Numbered from the stretch's first letter, positions 26,902 to 38,277 are shown. The stretch is 64,000 nucleotides of DNA from Lachnospiraceae bacterium (GCA_022781925.1 JALESO010000058.1:43758-107757), one strand, 5' to 3'. The notes: generated by a model not told the origin, from the letters alone. Program-made: numbers and translations.

Positions 26902-27166
26902 ATGAAAGTAAGCTTATCTGTTACCGGCATGGAATGATCCGGCCTTTTAAGCTGCGAATCATTACTTATATTACATATCATATATTATGTTAATTGCCGC
27001 TAAGATATATTAAATATCACAGAAGAAAATATGTCAACTGTTAAAACTGTGAAGAAATGATGAAAAATTTCTTACGATGACGGGAAGAAAATGCAGTTGC
27101 TATTTTTTTTCGGGCAGTATACTATAAAAGCAAAAGCAGCAGTATTTTATGGAAGGAGCGGAACAG

Positions 27167-27886
27167 ATGGAAAAATTGGAACTATTAAAGCAGTGGATCG
27201 CAGATTCAGATAATATCGTATTTTTCGGTGGAGCCGGCGTGTCAACGGAGAGCGGCATCCCGGATTTCCGAAGTGTGGACGGGCTGTATCATCAGAAATA
27301 TGATTATCCGCCGGAGACGATCCTGAGTCATACTTTTTATATGGAAAAGACAGAAGAATTTTACCGGTTTTACCGGGATAAAATGCTGGCCTTGGATGCA
27401 AAACCGAATGCGGCACATCTGAAACTTGCCGAACTGGAAGCAAAGGGTAAGTTAAAGGCGGTTGTGACGCAGAACATCGACGGACTGCATCAGGCGGCAG
27501 GCAGCAAAAATGTGCTGGAGCTTCACGGCAGCGTACATCGCAATTACTGCAGAAAATGCGGAAAACTGTACGATGCGCAGTATATCAAGGATTCCACCGG
27601 AGTTCCGATGTGCAGCTGCGGCGGTCAGATCAAACCGGATGTCGTATTATATGAGGAAGGTCTGGATTCTGCTACCATGCAGGCGGCAATCCGTGCCATC
27701 AGCCAGGCAGAGGTGCTGATCATCGGCGGAACGAGCCTTGCCGTATATCCGGCAGCGGGACTGATCGATTACTACCGGGGAAAGAAACTTGTACTGATCA
27801 ATAAATCTGCGACGCCGTTGGATAACCGTGCGGATCTGGTGATACAGACACCGATCGGAGAAGTGTTCCGCACAATCTGCGATTGA
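27167..27886 (+). CDS. Sir2-family NAD-dependent protein deacylase
   Basis: 239 residues from ATG 27167 (site GGAAGGAGCGG); the GTG-side start at 27149 is the site itself. GAGVSTESGIPDFR at 22-35, TQNIDGLHQAAG, the catalytic histidine in ELHGS, and four zinc cysteines (YCRKC, MCSCGG) are all present. It removes acyl groups from lysines using NAD+. The gene stands alone; an 82-bp repeat follows its stop. Confidence 0.95.
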   Translation: MEKLELLKQWIADSDNIVFFGGAGVSTESGIPDFRSVDGLYHQKYDYPPETILSHTFYMEKTEEFYRFYRDKMLALDAKPNAAHLKLAELEAKGKLKAVVTQNIDGLHQAAGSKNVLELHGSVHRNYCRKCGKLYDAQYIKDSTGVPMCSCGGQIKPDVVLYEEGLDSATMQAAIRAISQAEVLIIGGTSLAVYPAAGLIDYYRGKKLVLINKSATPLDNRADLVIQTPIGEVFRTICD

Positions 27887-27907
27887 GCGTAAAATGCTTC
27901 GCATGTC

Positions 27908-27989
27908 GATGTGCAGTGATTCTGAGAAGAAGTTGTCAGCTTATGCTGACCAGAATCACGCACCAGGTCTCACAGAAGTTCGACTTGAA
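27908..27989 (+). repeat. 82-bp interspersed repeat, copy 1
   Basis: Matches 46586-46667 at 74 of 82 positions by my count, with no gaps. It contains the dyad GTGATTCTG / CAGAATCAC enclosing TGTCAGC-TTAT-GCTGACC, and ends GTTCGACTTGAA. Upstream, GCTTCGC and a short A-run also resemble copy 2. It follows the sirtuin gene. Confidence 0.8.
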
Positions 27990-28130
27990 CTGGGTTTGTT
28001 AGAAATTTCTGAATAAAAGAACGTGCATTTATGTAACATACAGAAATGATAATGGAACAGATGTATGAGTAGGATGATGGAACAGATATATGGAAATATG
28101 AGTGGGAAAACAGAGCATAGAGGTGAATAA

Positions 28131-28328
28131 ATGGCATATCAATATGAAGTGGGAGATATCGTAAAGTTGAAAAAGAAACATCCCTGCGGCAGTTTTGAGT
28201 GGGAGATCCTGCGTGTGGGTGCGGATTTCCGGCTGAAATGTCAGGGATGCGGTCATCAGATCATGGTGGCGCGAAAGATCGTAGAAAAAAACACAAAAGA
28301 TTTAAAAAAACACTTGCCTGAATCGTAA
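28131..28328 (+). CDS. DUF951 family protein
   Basis: 65 residues: MAYQYEVGDIVKLKKKHPCG, then WEILRVGADFRLKCQGCGHQI. The pattern HPCGS...C-x2-CGH is the DUF951 signature, probably a small zinc- or nucleic-acid-binding beta protein. It is regularly found before rpsF in Firmicutes. Site AGAGGTGAATAA. Role unknown. Confidence 0.9.
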   Translation: MAYQYEVGDIVKLKKKHPCGSFEWEILRVGADFRLKCQGCGHQIMVARKIVEKNTKDLKKHLPES

Positions 28329-28421
28329 AAATATGGTAGCATTGGAAATCGTGATATACAATATCCTTGCTCTCTACATGATGAGCAGAGGGCCAAAAGA
28401 CCACAAGGAGGTAAGAATAGC

Positions 28422-28712
28422 ATGAACAAGTATGAATTAGCATTAATTGTTAGTGCCAAGATCGAAGATGACGCCAGAGCAGCAGTTGTTGAGAAAGCAA
28501 AAGAGTATATTACTCGTTTTGGCGGTACAGTAACAGAAGTTGAGGATTGGGGTAAGAAAAAATTAGCTTACGATATCCAGAAAATGAGCGAAGGCTTCTA
28601 TTACTTCATTCAGTTCGATGCTGCAGCAGAAGTACCTGCTGAGTTAGAGCAGAGTGTTCGTATTATGGACAACGTGCTGAGATTTTTATGCGTTAGAAAA
28701 GACGAGGCATAA
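28422..28712 (+). CDS. rpsF: 30S ribosomal protein S6
   Basis: 96 residues, MNKYELALIVSAKIEDD to FLCVRKDEA, full-length S6. AAGGAGGTAAGAATAG precedes the ATG. First gene of the conserved rpsF-ssb-rpsR operon. The 90-nt leader can form a CCTTG / CAAGG stem that would mask the ribosome binding site, a possible feedback device, but it lacks the CCG element of the described S6:S18 leader. Confidence 0.98.
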   Translation: MNKYELALIVSAKIEDDARAAVVEKAKEYITRFGGTVTEVEDWGKKKLAYDIQKMSEGFYYFIQFDAAAEVPAELEQSVRIMDNVLRFLCVRKDEA

Positions 28713-28739
28713 TTTCACAGTAGAGAAGGAGTTATCCTT

Positions 28740-29183
28740 ATGAATAAAGTAATTTTAATGGGACGTTTGACCCGTGATCCTGAGGTTCGTTATTCTCAGG
28801 GTGAACAGGCAACCGCAATCGCAAGATATACAGTTGCAGTAGATCGTAGATTCCGTCGTGACGGCGACAGCCAGACAGCAGATTTTATCGGCTGTGTAGC
28901 ATTCGGACGTCAGGCAGAGTTCGCAGAGAAATATCTGCGCAAAGGAATAAAGATTGCCCTTACAGGCAGAATTCAGACAGGCAGCTATACCAACCGTGAC
29001 GGACAGAAAGTTTACACCACGGACGTAGTTGTTGAGGAGCAGGAGTTCGCAGAGAGCAAAGCAGCAAGTGCTGAGCATACAGCAAACTTTGCACCGGCAG
29101 GCGCACCTTCCCCAAGCAACGCGGTAAGCGATGGCTTTATGAATATTCCGGACGGAATTGATGAAGAATTACCATTTAACTAA
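28740..29183 (+). CDS. ssb: Single-stranded DNA-binding protein
   Basis: 147 residues: OB fold (MNKVILMGRLTRDPEVRYS, DFIGCVAFGRQAEFAEKYL), a short flexible linker, and the acidic tip DEELPFN that recruits replication and repair proteins. It lies between rpsF and rpsR and is co-transcribed with them. Confidence 0.98.
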   Translation: MNKVILMGRLTRDPEVRYSQGEQATAIARYTVAVDRRFRRDGDSQTADFIGCVAFGRQAEFAEKYLRKGIKIALTGRIQTGSYTNRDGQKVYTTDVVVEEQEFAESKAASAEHTANFAPAGAPSPSNAVSDGFMNIPDGIDEELPFN

Positions 29184-29200
29184 ACAGGAGGTAAACTATC

Positions 29201-29461
29201 ATGGCTTATAATAAAGATGGAAAAAGCGATTCTCCGATGAAGAGAAGAGGCGGCCGCAGAAGAAAAAAAGTTTGTGTATTCTGTGGAAAAGACAATGTAA
29301 TTGATTACAAGGATACAAATAAATTAAAAAGATACATCTCTGAGAGAGGAAAAATCCTTCCGAGAAGAATCACAGGAAACTGTGCAAAACATCAGAGAGC
29401 TATCACAGTAGCAATCAAGAGAGCACGTCACGTTGCTTTAATGCCATACGTACAGGATTAA
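29201..29461 (+). CDS. rpsR: 30S ribosomal protein S18
   Basis: 86 residues with a basic N-terminal extension and [15 protein letters not shown], a CxxC version of S18 that may bind zinc. [22 protein letters not shown] is the conserved body. AGGAGG precedes the start. Last gene of the operon; a terminator follows. Confidence 0.98.
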   Translation: MAYNKDGKSDSPMKRRGGRRRKKVCVFCGKDNVIDYKDTNKLKRYISERGKILPRRITGNCAKHQRAITVAIKRARHVALMPYVQD

Positions 29462-29474
29462 TTTTGACAACAGA

Positions 29475-29502
29475 CTCCCCGGATTTTTCCGGGGAGCTTT
29501 TT
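29475..29502 (+). terminator. Terminator of the rpsF-ssb-rpsR operon
   Basis: CTCCCCGG-ATTTTT-CCGGGGAG followed by CTTTTTG. Strong and perfect. Confidence 0.95.
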
Positions 29503-29662
29503 GTATATTTCAGAGCCAGGCAAAATTGCAGGAGAAAATGCGAGTCATGCTTGCATGAACGAACATTTTTTCCTAAAATTTTATTTGGCGAGAAGTCACA
29601 TCGAGAGGAAGCGCAGCGGACCCGAGATGACCGGGGCTGAAATATACAAAAAAAGGAATCAT

Positions 29663-31525
29663 ATGAAAAAAATAAAGACTGTTTTACGTTATTTACGTTA
29701 CACATTCGGATTATTAAAATTGAATATAGGCACACTTCTTGTGTTTGAACTTTTATATAAATTTGCATCCATGGCAGTGTTCAAGCCGTTGCTTACAGGG
29801 CTGATGAAGTTGGCACTGAAGGCGCAGGGGCTGAGTTATCTGTCGGATGAGACCATCGGAACCTTTGTCCGAGCACCGCTGACCTGGGTGTTTCTGCTTC
29901 TGATCGTTCTGGGAATGGCATTTTTCACGCTGTTTGATATCTGCTGTATCATTACCTGCATCCATGCATCTTTCCGGAAACAGGAGATGCCGCTGCTGGC
30001 GCTGATGCGGAAGGGATTCAAGACATCGTTACGGGTTATTTATCAGAGGAATATCGTGATGATTCTCTATCTGCTGATCATCATTCCGATGACCCATGCG
30101 CTGGTTATTTCCGGTTATATCACGAAATTTACGGTGCCGCAGTTCATCGTGGATTACATTATGTCCCATACCTGGCTGGCGATTTTGTATATTGGATTCT
30201 GGGTGTATATTGGCCTGCGTTCTTTCCACTGGATTTACAGCCTGCATTATTTCTGCCTGGAAAACTGTAACTTCAAGCAGGCGAGAAAACGCAGCTGGAG
30301 ACTGCAGAAGAATCATTACTGGAAAGATCTCGGCATCGTGGTAGGCTGGAGCCTTGGCTGCATCGGCATTTATTACGGTGTGATCCTGTTTGGATCCTGG
30401 CTGGTGTCCAGAGTGAATCAGGCGCTGCCGACACAGGATCTGTTCAGCAGTCTGACCCTTTCCGGAATCTCCCTGCTGATGGAGATATGCGGAGCGTTAT
30501 TTTTCTGCTTTGACTTGCCACTGTTTTTCCTCTGCGTCAGTCTGCTGTTCTATTATCGCAAGGCTGCCACCGGGGAGCGGATTCCGCGGGTATTCAATGA
30601 TCTGGACAATGCGTACCGGATCACAAATACCAGATGGGTGAAAAAGATCTATATGTATCGGAAACGGATCATTGCACTCAGTATCGTTGTGGTGATCGGT
30701 GTCAATTTCGCATATGCCTTTGCAGATAAGCGGGGGGTGCTGCACATGGGACTGGATAATCCGGTGGAGGTGACAGCGCACCGTGGTTACTCTGCGGTTT
30801 ATCCGGAAAATACAATCCCGGCTTTCAAGGGAGCCATTCAGGTGGGCACTGACTGGGCGGAACTGGATGTACAGCAGACTGCGGACGGTGAGGTGATCGT
30901 CATGCACGATTCCAGCCTGAAGCGGACGACGGGACTGGATAAGGAAGTCTGGCAGGTGACCTGGGACGAGATCAGGGATCTGGACAATGGCAGCTGGTTT
31001 GACAAAAAATATCAGACGGTGCGGATTCCAACCCTGGAGGAAGTGCTGAAGGTCTGCCGTGGCAAGATCCGTCTGAATATCGAGATCAAGCCAAGCGGAC
31101 ATGATAAAGATCTGGAGGAGCAGGTGGCAAAACTGCTGAAAGAATATCATATGCGGGATGCGTGCGTAGTTTCTTCCCTGAAATATGACTCCCTGCGCAA
31201 GATCAAGGAGGCGGACGATTCCATTGAGACGGCATATATTACTTCTGTGTCCTATGGAAACTTTACAGATCTGGAATATGCGGACGGTTACAGTGTGGAA
31301 TCCACTCTGCTGAGCCAGAGTTTTGTAAACAAAGCGCAGAAAGCCGGAAAACAGATCTACGTCTGGACGGTAAATTCCGAAGACCGTCTGGAAAAAGTCG
31401 TAGGCATGGGCATCGACAATGTGATTACGGATGATCCTGTCATGGCGCAGGAGCTGATCTATCAGCAGGATCACAGTACCTTCTGGGACAAATATGTAAA
31501 ACAGCTGCTTCAGATCGGGGACTAA
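29663..31525 (+). CDS. Membrane glycerophosphodiester phosphodiesterase
   Basis: 620 residues from ATG 29663 (site AAAAGGAATC); longer in-frame readings lack a site. The N-terminal half (to about residue 365) is an integral membrane domain with seven or eight hydrophobic segments. The C-terminal domain is a GDPD barrel: VTAHRGYSAVYPENT, ELDVQQTADGEVIVMHD, RLNIEIKP and YVWTVNS hold the metal and acid-base residues. It should cleave glycerophosphodiesters or lipoteichoic-acid-type backbones at the outer membrane face. Single gene, no clear terminator after it. Confidence 0.92.
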   Translation: MKKIKTVLRYLRYTFGLLKLNIGTLLVFELLYKFASMAVFKPLLTGLMKLALKAQGLSYLSDETIGTFVRAPLTWVFLLLIVLGMAFFTLFDICCIITCIHASFRKQEMPLLALMRKGFKTSLRVIYQRNIVMILYLLIIIPMTHALVISGYITKFTVPQFIVDYIMSHTWLAILYIGFWVYIGLRSFHWIYSLHYFCLENCNFKQARKRSWRLQKNHYWKDLGIVVGWSLGCIGIYYGVILFGSWLVSRVNQALPTQDLFSSLTLSGISLLMEICGALFFCFDLPLFFLCVSLLFYYRKAATGERIPRVFNDLDNAYRITNTRWVKKIYMYRKRIIALSIVVVIGVNFAYAFADKRGVLHMGLDNPVEVTAHRGYSAVYPENTIPAFKGAIQVGTDWAELDVQQTADGEVIVMHDSSLKRTTGLDKEVWQVTWDEIRDLDNGSWFDKKYQTVRIPTLEEVLKVCRGKIRLNIEIKPSGHDKDLEEQVAKLLKEYHMRDACVVSSLKYDSLRKIKEADDSIETAYITSVSYGNFTDLEYADGYSVESTLLSQSFVNKAQKAGKQIYVWTVNSEDRLEKVVGMGIDNVITDDPVMAQELIYQQDHSTFWDKYVKQLLQIGD

Positions 31526-31652
31526 ACGTTGCATGCGGTTAGCAATATAAAACAGGGGCTTTCTTATGAGTGGGAAATGTGGTATACTTACTAGATAGTA
31601 TCGGTTTTGTATACCGGCCGGGAGATAATTTCGGCAGTATAAAGGAGTTAGC

Positions 31653-33698
31653 ATGAGACAGGATGTTAAGTTGAAGGGTAAGTTAAAAGGATATACACAG
31701 ACACCACTGGTGCTGACAGCACTGTTTGCTGCCATGGATGTATGGATGTATGTGTTGAATATCAAAGCGGGAATTCTGGGAAGTGTTTTCGTCGGCATAT
31801 ATTTTTTCGTCATGCTGTTTGTGTACTGGCGGAACAAGCCGATCCTGATGAATGAACTGATTGACTTTGCCACACAGTACGGTACGGTGCAGAAGCGTCT
31901 GCTGAATGAATTTGAAGTGCCGTATGCGGTGATGGATGCCACGGGAAAACTGCTGTGGATGAACCGGCAGTTTGAGGCATTATCAGGAAAAGATAAAGGA
32001 TATCACAAATCCATCACGACGATCTTTCCGCAGATTACCAGGGAACTGATGGAGAAGGCAGATGAACTGGACCTTGTTGTGGAACGGGAAGAATCTGTAT
32101 ATCGCGCTTCGGTGCATAAGATTCATTTTACGGATATCCTGCATGAGAGCAGCAGTATCGAACTGACAGAGAAAGAGCAGTATCTGCAGGTCATCTATCT
32201 TTTTGATGAGACGCAGCTGACCAGATATCGTATCGAAAACCAGGAAATGCAGATGGTTCCTGCGCTGGTTTATATTGATAATTATGACGAAGTTCTGGAT
32301 ACCGTGGAAGAGGTAAAGAAATCCCTGCTGGTTGCACTGGTAGACCGTAAGGTGAACAAATTTTTTGCTTCCATTGACGGTCTGGTGAAAAAGACAGAGA
32401 ACGACAAGTATTTCGTTGTGTTCCAGCATAAGTATCTGGAGAAGATGGAAGAGGAAAAATTCAGTCTTCTGGAAGATGTCAAAAGTATTAAAGTCGGAAA
32501 TGAGATGTCTGTTACCCTCAGTATGGGAATCGGTTATGTGGGAAATGATTACACGAAAAATTATGAGTATTCCTGTATGGCCATCGACCTGGCGCTGGGC
32601 CGTGGCGGAGATCAGGTGGTGGTAAAGACCAGAGATAAGATCTCTTATTTTGGCGGAAACAATCGGCAGGTGGACAAAACCACCCGTGTAAAAGCCAGAG
32701 TCAAAGCACTGGCGCTGCGTGAGATCATGATCAGCCGTGACAAATTCTTTGTCATGGGACATAAGATCGCAGATATTGATTCCTTTGGCGCGGCCATCGG
32801 TATTTACTGTGCGGCCCGTCAGCTGGGCAAGAAAGCACAGATCGTCATTGATGAGGTAAATACCACACTGCGTCCGCTGAAAGAATGTTTTACACCGGAG
32901 AATGGCTATCCGGATGATATGTTTATCCCGAGCCAGCTGGCACTGGATGAGATCGATTCCCACACGGCACTGATCGTGGTGGATACGAACCGGCCGAGTT
33001 ATACGGAGTGTCCGAGCCTGCTGAACCGGGCAAAGACCATCGTTGTCTTCGATCATCACCGTCAGTGTGAGGATGTGGTAAAGAATGCGGTACTTTCCTA
33101 CACGGAGCCGTATGCTTCTTCCACCTGCGAGATGATCGCGGAAGTATTACAGTATTTTGATGAAGATATCAAGCTTTCCACACAGGAGGCAGATGCCATC
33201 TATGCGGGAATTTTGATTGATACCAATAACTTTGTGTCCAAGACAGGTGTCCGTACCTTTGAGGCAGCAGCATATCTGCGCCGGTGCGGAGCCGAGGTTA
33301 CCAGAGTGCGCAAGATGCTCCGGAACGACATGGCTGCATACAAAGCCAGAGCAGAAGCCGTGCGGCACACACAGGTGTTCCGCAACATGTTTGCCATCAG
33401 CGTGTGTCCGGCGGACAATATTGAAAGTCCGACGGTGGCATGTGCACAGGCGGCGAATGAGCTGCTGAATATCATCGGCATCAAGGCTTCCTTTGTGCTG
33501 ACGGAATATCATGACCGGATCTATATCAGCGCCCGCTCCATTGATGAGATCAATGTACAGCTCGTCATGGAACGTCTGGGCGGCGGCGGCCATATGAATT
33601 CTGCGGGAGCGCAGCTGACAGGCTGTACGCTGGAGGATGCAAAGCGGACCATAGAAAATACACTTGATGAAATGATCAGGGAAGGAGATATCAAATAA
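31653..33698 (+). CDS. gdpP: c-di-AMP phosphodiesterase GdpP
   Basis: 681 residues: two N-terminal membrane helices (about 17-55), a PAS-like region, a degenerate GGDEF domain (about 160-310), then DHH/DHHA1. Active-site motifs are [29 protein letters not shown] (about 465-470) and [10 protein letters not shown] near 643. The enzyme hydrolyses c-di-AMP and so affects osmolyte uptake and cell wall stress. Promoter with extended -10 TGGTATACT at 31580-31588; site AAGGAGTTAG. The stop overlaps the rplI start (TAATG). The gdpP-rplI-dnaB order is classical. Confidence 0.95.
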   Translation: MRQDVKLKGKLKGYTQTPLVLTALFAAMDVWMYVLNIKAGILGSVFVGIYFFVMLFVYWRNKPILMNELIDFATQYGTVQKRLLNEFEVPYAVMDATGKLLWMNRQFEALSGKDKGYHKSITTIFPQITRELMEKADELDLVVEREESVYRASVHKIHFTDILHESSSIELTEKEQYLQVIYLFDETQLTRYRIENQEMQMVPALVYIDNYDEVLDTVEEVKKSLLVALVDRKVNKFFASIDGLVKKTENDKYFVVFQHKYLEKMEEEKFSLLEDVKSIKVGNEMSVTLSMGIGYVGNDYTKNYEYSCMAIDLALGRGGDQVVVKTRDKISYFGGNNRQVDKTTRVKARVKALALREIMISRDKFFVMGHKIADIDSFGAAIGIYCAARQLGKKAQIVIDEVNTTLRPLKECFTPENGYPDDMFIPSQLALDEIDSHTALIVVDTNRPSYTECPSLLNRAKTIVVFDHHRQCEDVVKNAVLSYTEPYASSTCEMIAEVLQYFDEDIKLSTQEADAIYAGILIDTNNFVSKTGVRTFEAAAYLRRCGAEVTRVRKMLRNDMAAYKARAEAVRHTQVFRNMFAISVCPADNIESPTVACAQAANELLNIIGIKASFVLTEYHDRIYISARSIDEINVQLVMERLGGGGHMNSAGAQLTGCTLEDAKRTIENTLDEMIREGDIK

Positions 33699-34144
33699 TG
33701 AAAGTGATTTTGTTACAGGATGTAAAATCTCTCGGCAAAAAAGGAGAGATCGTAAACGTAAGTGATGCATATGCAAGAAACGTTATTTTTGCAAAAAAAC
33801 TTGGCCTGGAAGCAACCGGAAAGAATCTGAATGATCTGAAACTTCAGAACAAGCATGCAGAGAAAGTTGCGGAAGAGCAGCTGGAGGCAGCACAGGAACT
33901 TGCAAAAGAACTGGAAGATAAATATGTGGAAGTAAAGATGAAAGCAGGCGAGGGCGGACGTACCTTCGGTTCTGTTTCCACAAAGGAGATTTCCGCGGCA
34001 GTGAAAGAACAGCTTGGCCTGGATATTGATAAAAAGAAAATGTCCCTGAATATCCCAATCAAATCCTTCGGAACGTTTGATGTGGCCATCAAGCTTCATG
34101 CAAAAGTAACCGGATCCCTGAGAGTGAAAGTAACAGAGGCATAA
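33698..34144 (+). CDS. rplI: 50S ribosomal protein L9
   Basis: 148 residues, [19 protein letters not shown] start and FGSVSTKEI in the C-terminal domain; full length. Its ATG overlaps the gdpP stop by one base and uses GAAGGAGATATC inside gdpP as its site. Confidence 0.98.
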   Translation: MKVILLQDVKSLGKKGEIVNVSDAYARNVIFAKKLGLEATGKNLNDLKLQNKHAEKVAEEQLEAAQELAKELEDKYVEVKMKAGEGGRTFGSVSTKEISAAVKEQLGLDIDKKKMSLNIPIKSFGTFDVAIKLHAKVTGSLRVKVTEA

Positions 34145-34260
34145 TTAGAGGATCATGCGGAAACTGTATCAGCGGAATCAGAAGCAGTACCGGTGATACA
34201 AAAACAAAACCGCAGGAAATAGAAAAATATGTCACTCGCACAGAAAGGAGCGGCAGATAT

Positions 34261-35589
34261 ATGGAAGAGGCTCTGGTAAAACGGATCATGCCTCACAGCC
34301 TCGAGGCAGAGCAGTCCGTCATCGGTTCCATGATCATGGACAGGGATGCGATCCTCACAGCCTCCGAGCAGCTGGTGAAGGATGATTTTTATCATCAGCA
34401 ATATGGAATTCTGTTTGAGACGATCACGGAGCTGTTCAACAGCGGCGCACCGGTGGATCTGATCACCCTGCAGAACCGTCTGCGGGAGAAGAACGTACCG
34501 CCGGAGATCAGCAGTTTGGAATATGTCGGTGATCTGGTGACTGCGGTTCCGACGTCTGCAAACGTAAAATATTATGCGGAGATCGTAAAAGAAAAAGCGG
34601 TGCTTCGCAAACTGATCAAGATCAACGAACAGATCGCAGATACCTGCTATCTGGGAAATGAAAGCCTGGAAGTGATTCTGGAGGATACGGAGAAAAGTAT
34701 TTTCAACCTGCTCCAGAGCCGGAGCAACAGCGATTATGTACCGATCAAGCAGGTGGTGTTAAACGCACTGGACAAGATCGAGATCGCATCCCGGACCCAG
34801 GGAAATGTCACCGGTATTCCCACCGGCTTTGTAGATCTGGACTACAAACTGTCCGGCCTGCAGCCCTCGGATATGATTCTGGTGGCAGCACGACCGTCTA
34901 TGGGTAAAACCGCCTTTGTATTGAATATCGCCCAGTATGTGGCATTTCATGAGGATATGGCCACGGCGATCTTCAGTCTGGAGATGTCGAAGGAACAGCT
35001 GGTAAACCGTCTGTTCTCACTGGAATCCAGAGTAGATGCACAGCTGCTCCGTTCAGGTAACCTGTCCGATGCGGACTGGGAAAAGCTCATCGAAGGCGCG
35101 GGAACCATTGGAAAGTCACATCTGATTATCGACGATACCCCGGGTATCTCGATCTCAGAGCTGCGCAGCAAGTGCAGAAAATATAAGTTGGAACATGACC
35201 TGAAGCTGGTCATCATCGATTACCTGCAGCTGATGTCTGGATCCGGCAGAAGTGATTCGAGACAGCAGGAGATCTCAGATATCTCCCGTTCATTAAAACA
35301 GCTTGCCAGGGAGCTGAACGTGCCGGTCATCGCACTGTCACAGCTCAGCCGACAGGTAGAGCAGCGTCCGGATCACAGACCGATGCTTTCGGATCTGCGA
35401 GAGTCCGGAGCCATCGAGCAGGATGCCGATGTGGTTATGTTCATCTATCGAGACGATTATTACAACAAAGATTCAGAAAATAAAGGAATTGCGGAGATCA
35501 TCATCGCCAAGCAGCGTAACGGTCCGATCGGAACCGTCAATCTCGTATGGTTACCGCAGTACACGAAATTTGCAAACATGGAAAAATAA
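34261..35589 (+). CDS. dnaB: Replicative DNA helicase
   Basis: 442 residues. N-terminal scaffold domain (PHSLEAEQSVIGSMIMD), RecA-fold C-terminal domain with ARPSMGKTAF (Walker A), LVIIDYLQLMSG (Walker B) and DLRESGAIEQDADVVMFIYR. No intein. It unwinds DNA ahead of the polymerase. Site AAAGGAGCGG. The loader DnaI-like protein and a DnaD protein are encoded 4-5 kb away on the other strand. Confidence 0.98.
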   Translation: MEEALVKRIMPHSLEAEQSVIGSMIMDRDAILTASEQLVKDDFYHQQYGILFETITELFNSGAPVDLITLQNRLREKNVPPEISSLEYVGDLVTAVPTSANVKYYAEIVKEKAVLRKLIKINEQIADTCYLGNESLEVILEDTEKSIFNLLQSRSNSDYVPIKQVVLNALDKIEIASRTQGNVTGIPTGFVDLDYKLSGLQPSDMILVAARPSMGKTAFVLNIAQYVAFHEDMATAIFSLEMSKEQLVNRLFSLESRVDAQLLRSGNLSDADWEKLIEGAGTIGKSHLIIDDTPGISISELRSKCRKYKLEHDLKLVIIDYLQLMSGSGRSDSRQQEISDISRSLKQLARELNVPVIALSQLSRQVEQRPDHRPMLSDLRESGAIEQDADVVMFIYRDDYYNKDSENKGIAEIIIAKQRNGPIGTVNLVWLPQYTKFANMEK

Positions 35590-35613
35590 AGGAATAATAA
35601 GGAGGTACAGGGG

Positions 35614-35991
35614 ATGCAAATTCATCAGTCAGCAGAAGATTATCTGGAGTGTATTTTAAAATTAAGCAAACAGCGTCCGGTGGTTCGTTCCATCGATATT
35701 GCCAATGATATGAACTACTCCAAACCAAGTATCAGTGTAGCCATGAAAAATCTGCGTTTAAACGGCTACATCAATGTGGATGAGAGCGGATTTATCACAC
35801 TGACAGACAGTGGTATGGAAATCGCTTCCAACATCTATGACCGTCATCTCATTCTGAGAAAATGGCTGGAGTTCCTGGGAATTTCACCGGAGACGGCAGA
35901 GCAGGATGCGTGCAAGATCGAGCATACACTGAGCAAAGAGACTTATACAGCACTGCGTAAACACATCATCGAAGAGATGGGTGAAGAGTAA
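35614..35991 (+). CDS. DtxR/MntR-family metal-dependent regulator
   Basis: 125 residues: winged helix (VVRSIDIANDMNYSKPSISVAMKNL) and a dimerization/metal domain. DACKIEH and the histidine of YDRHLIL supply ligands; a cysteine where MntR has glutamate makes the site resemble that of DtxR. No SH3-like C-terminal domain. It should sense iron or manganese and repress uptake genes. Site AAGGAGGTACAG. It follows dnaB by 24 bp and may be co-transcribed with it. Confidence 0.9.
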   Translation: MQIHQSAEDYLECILKLSKQRPVVRSIDIANDMNYSKPSISVAMKNLRLNGYINVDESGFITLTDSGMEIASNIYDRHLILRKWLEFLGISPETAEQDACKIEHTLSKETYTALRKHIIEEMGEE

Positions 35992-36001
35992 GACAACTGG
36001 A

Positions 36002-36049
36002 AATTCAAGTCTGACGCATATGGTAAATTCAAGTCGAACGCATATGGTA
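36002..36049 (+). repeat. Two tandem 24-bp repeats
   Basis: AATTCAAGTC-TG-ACGCATATGGTA followed at once by AATTCAAGTC-GA-ACGCATATGGTA: 22 of 24 bases identical. They lie just after the DtxR-type gene. CATATG is a small palindrome within each unit. Confidence 0.75.
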
Positions 36050-36056
36050 AAATGAA

Positions 36057-36110
36057 GGAAGGGCTTTGGGTTTGTGCATAATGGAGCACAGGCTCAGAGC
36101 CTTTTTGTGT
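36057..36110 (+). terminator. Possible terminator after the DtxR-type gene
   Basis: An imperfect stem, AAGGGCTTTG...CAGAGCCTT, with TTTTTGTG after it. Several mismatches and a bulge. Confidence 0.5.
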
Positions 36111-36297
36111 TTTACAAAAAGCAGAAAATCTTTCTCAATCCGCTGTTTTGGTGGAAAAATTGACAGAAAATGAGAGAGAGTCTTTGTGCTGGATGACAAA
36201 AATATTGTGCTGAGTGACGGAAAACGTTTCGGATTATGCAAAAAACGTGTAAAAACACGTCTAAATGTGAAAAATATGACAAAATTGAAAAAAAATG

Positions 36298-37698
<1,401 letters not shown>

Positions 37699-37733
37699 TA
37701 TCTGGCATAGATTTTGCTTGAAAAATAAGAAAG

Positions 37734-37771
37734 AGGTTATGGGGCAGAACAACTGTTCCATAGCCTTTTTT
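37734..37771 (+). terminator. Terminator of gdhA
   Basis: AGGTTATGG pairs with CCATAGCCT, followed by TTTTT. Confidence 0.85.
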
Positions 37772-37907
37772 AATCGAAAAAACGACTAAGAAATGATGAA
37801 AAATGCATGACAATTCAGTAAAAGTAACGGTTTTTGAAAAGATGCTTGTCAAATTGTAAAATAAGGGATAAACTACAATAGTATTAGACGGAGGTTAGGA
37901 AAGGCGT

Positions 37908-38162
37908 ATGAGTAAGAAAGAAATTGTCATTGCAGATGTCGTAGATAAGTACGATAATCCAATTGCAGAGCTGGTACAGGTAGCCTGCCAGTTTTCAAGC
38001 TCACTGTATTTAGTACGGGGAAATCATCGTATCAATGCAAAAAGCATTATGGGGATTATGGCGTTTAACCCGCACAATGGCGTAGAAGTTGAGATTGAAG
38101 CTGATGGAGCAGATGAGGCAGAGGCATTGACTGCCATGGAGAAATTTTTGCTCTGTATGTAA
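37908..38162 (+). CDS. HPr-like protein without the active-site histidine (Crh-like)
   Basis: 84 residues that align with B. subtilis HPr without gaps by eye. Position 15, the phosphorylated histidine, is tyrosine (VDKYDNPIAELVQ), and arginine 17 is asparagine. Serine 46 in AKSIMG, the site phosphorylated by HPr kinase, is kept. This is the pattern of Crh, which lacks His15 but acts as a CcpA corepressor when Ser46 is phosphorylated. It therefore cannot work in sugar phosphotransfer and is probably regulatory. Site GGAGGTTAGGAAAGG. It follows gdhA by 200 bp. Confidence 0.85.
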   Translation: MSKKEIVIADVVDKYDNPIAELVQVACQFSSSLYLVRGNHRINAKSIMGIMAFNPHNGVEVEIEADGADEAEALTAMEKFLLCM

Positions 38163-38189
38163 CTTATAGTATATCAACAGTTTAAAAAG

Positions 38190-38215
38190 GCATCGGATGT
38201 TCCGGTGCTTTTTTT
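38190..38215 (+). terminator. Terminator of the HPr-like gene
   Basis: GCATCGG-ATGTT-CCGGTGC (one G-T pair) followed by TTTTTTT. Confidence 0.85.
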
Positions 38216-38222
38216 GTATACA

Positions 38223-38249
38223 AAAAGAGCACCATGGCGGTGCTCTTTT
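38223..38249 (-). terminator. Terminator of prs
   Basis: AAAAGAGCACC-...-GGTGCTCTTTT, a perfect stem with T-runs on both strands, 28 bp after the prs stop on the minus strand. Confidence 0.85.
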
Positions 38250-38277
38250 CTATATGCTTTTTCTGATTCTGATGGGA

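Noticed and set aside
28329..28421. S6:S18 ribosomal leader RNA before rpsF
   Set aside because: A CCTTG / CAAGG stem can form, but the CCG element and the overall shape of the described motif are not evident. Kept only as a remark under rpsF.
30497..31942. Minus-strand reading frame over the GDPD and gdpP genes
   Set aside because: Shadow frame crossing two real genes and their spacer; no family resemblance.
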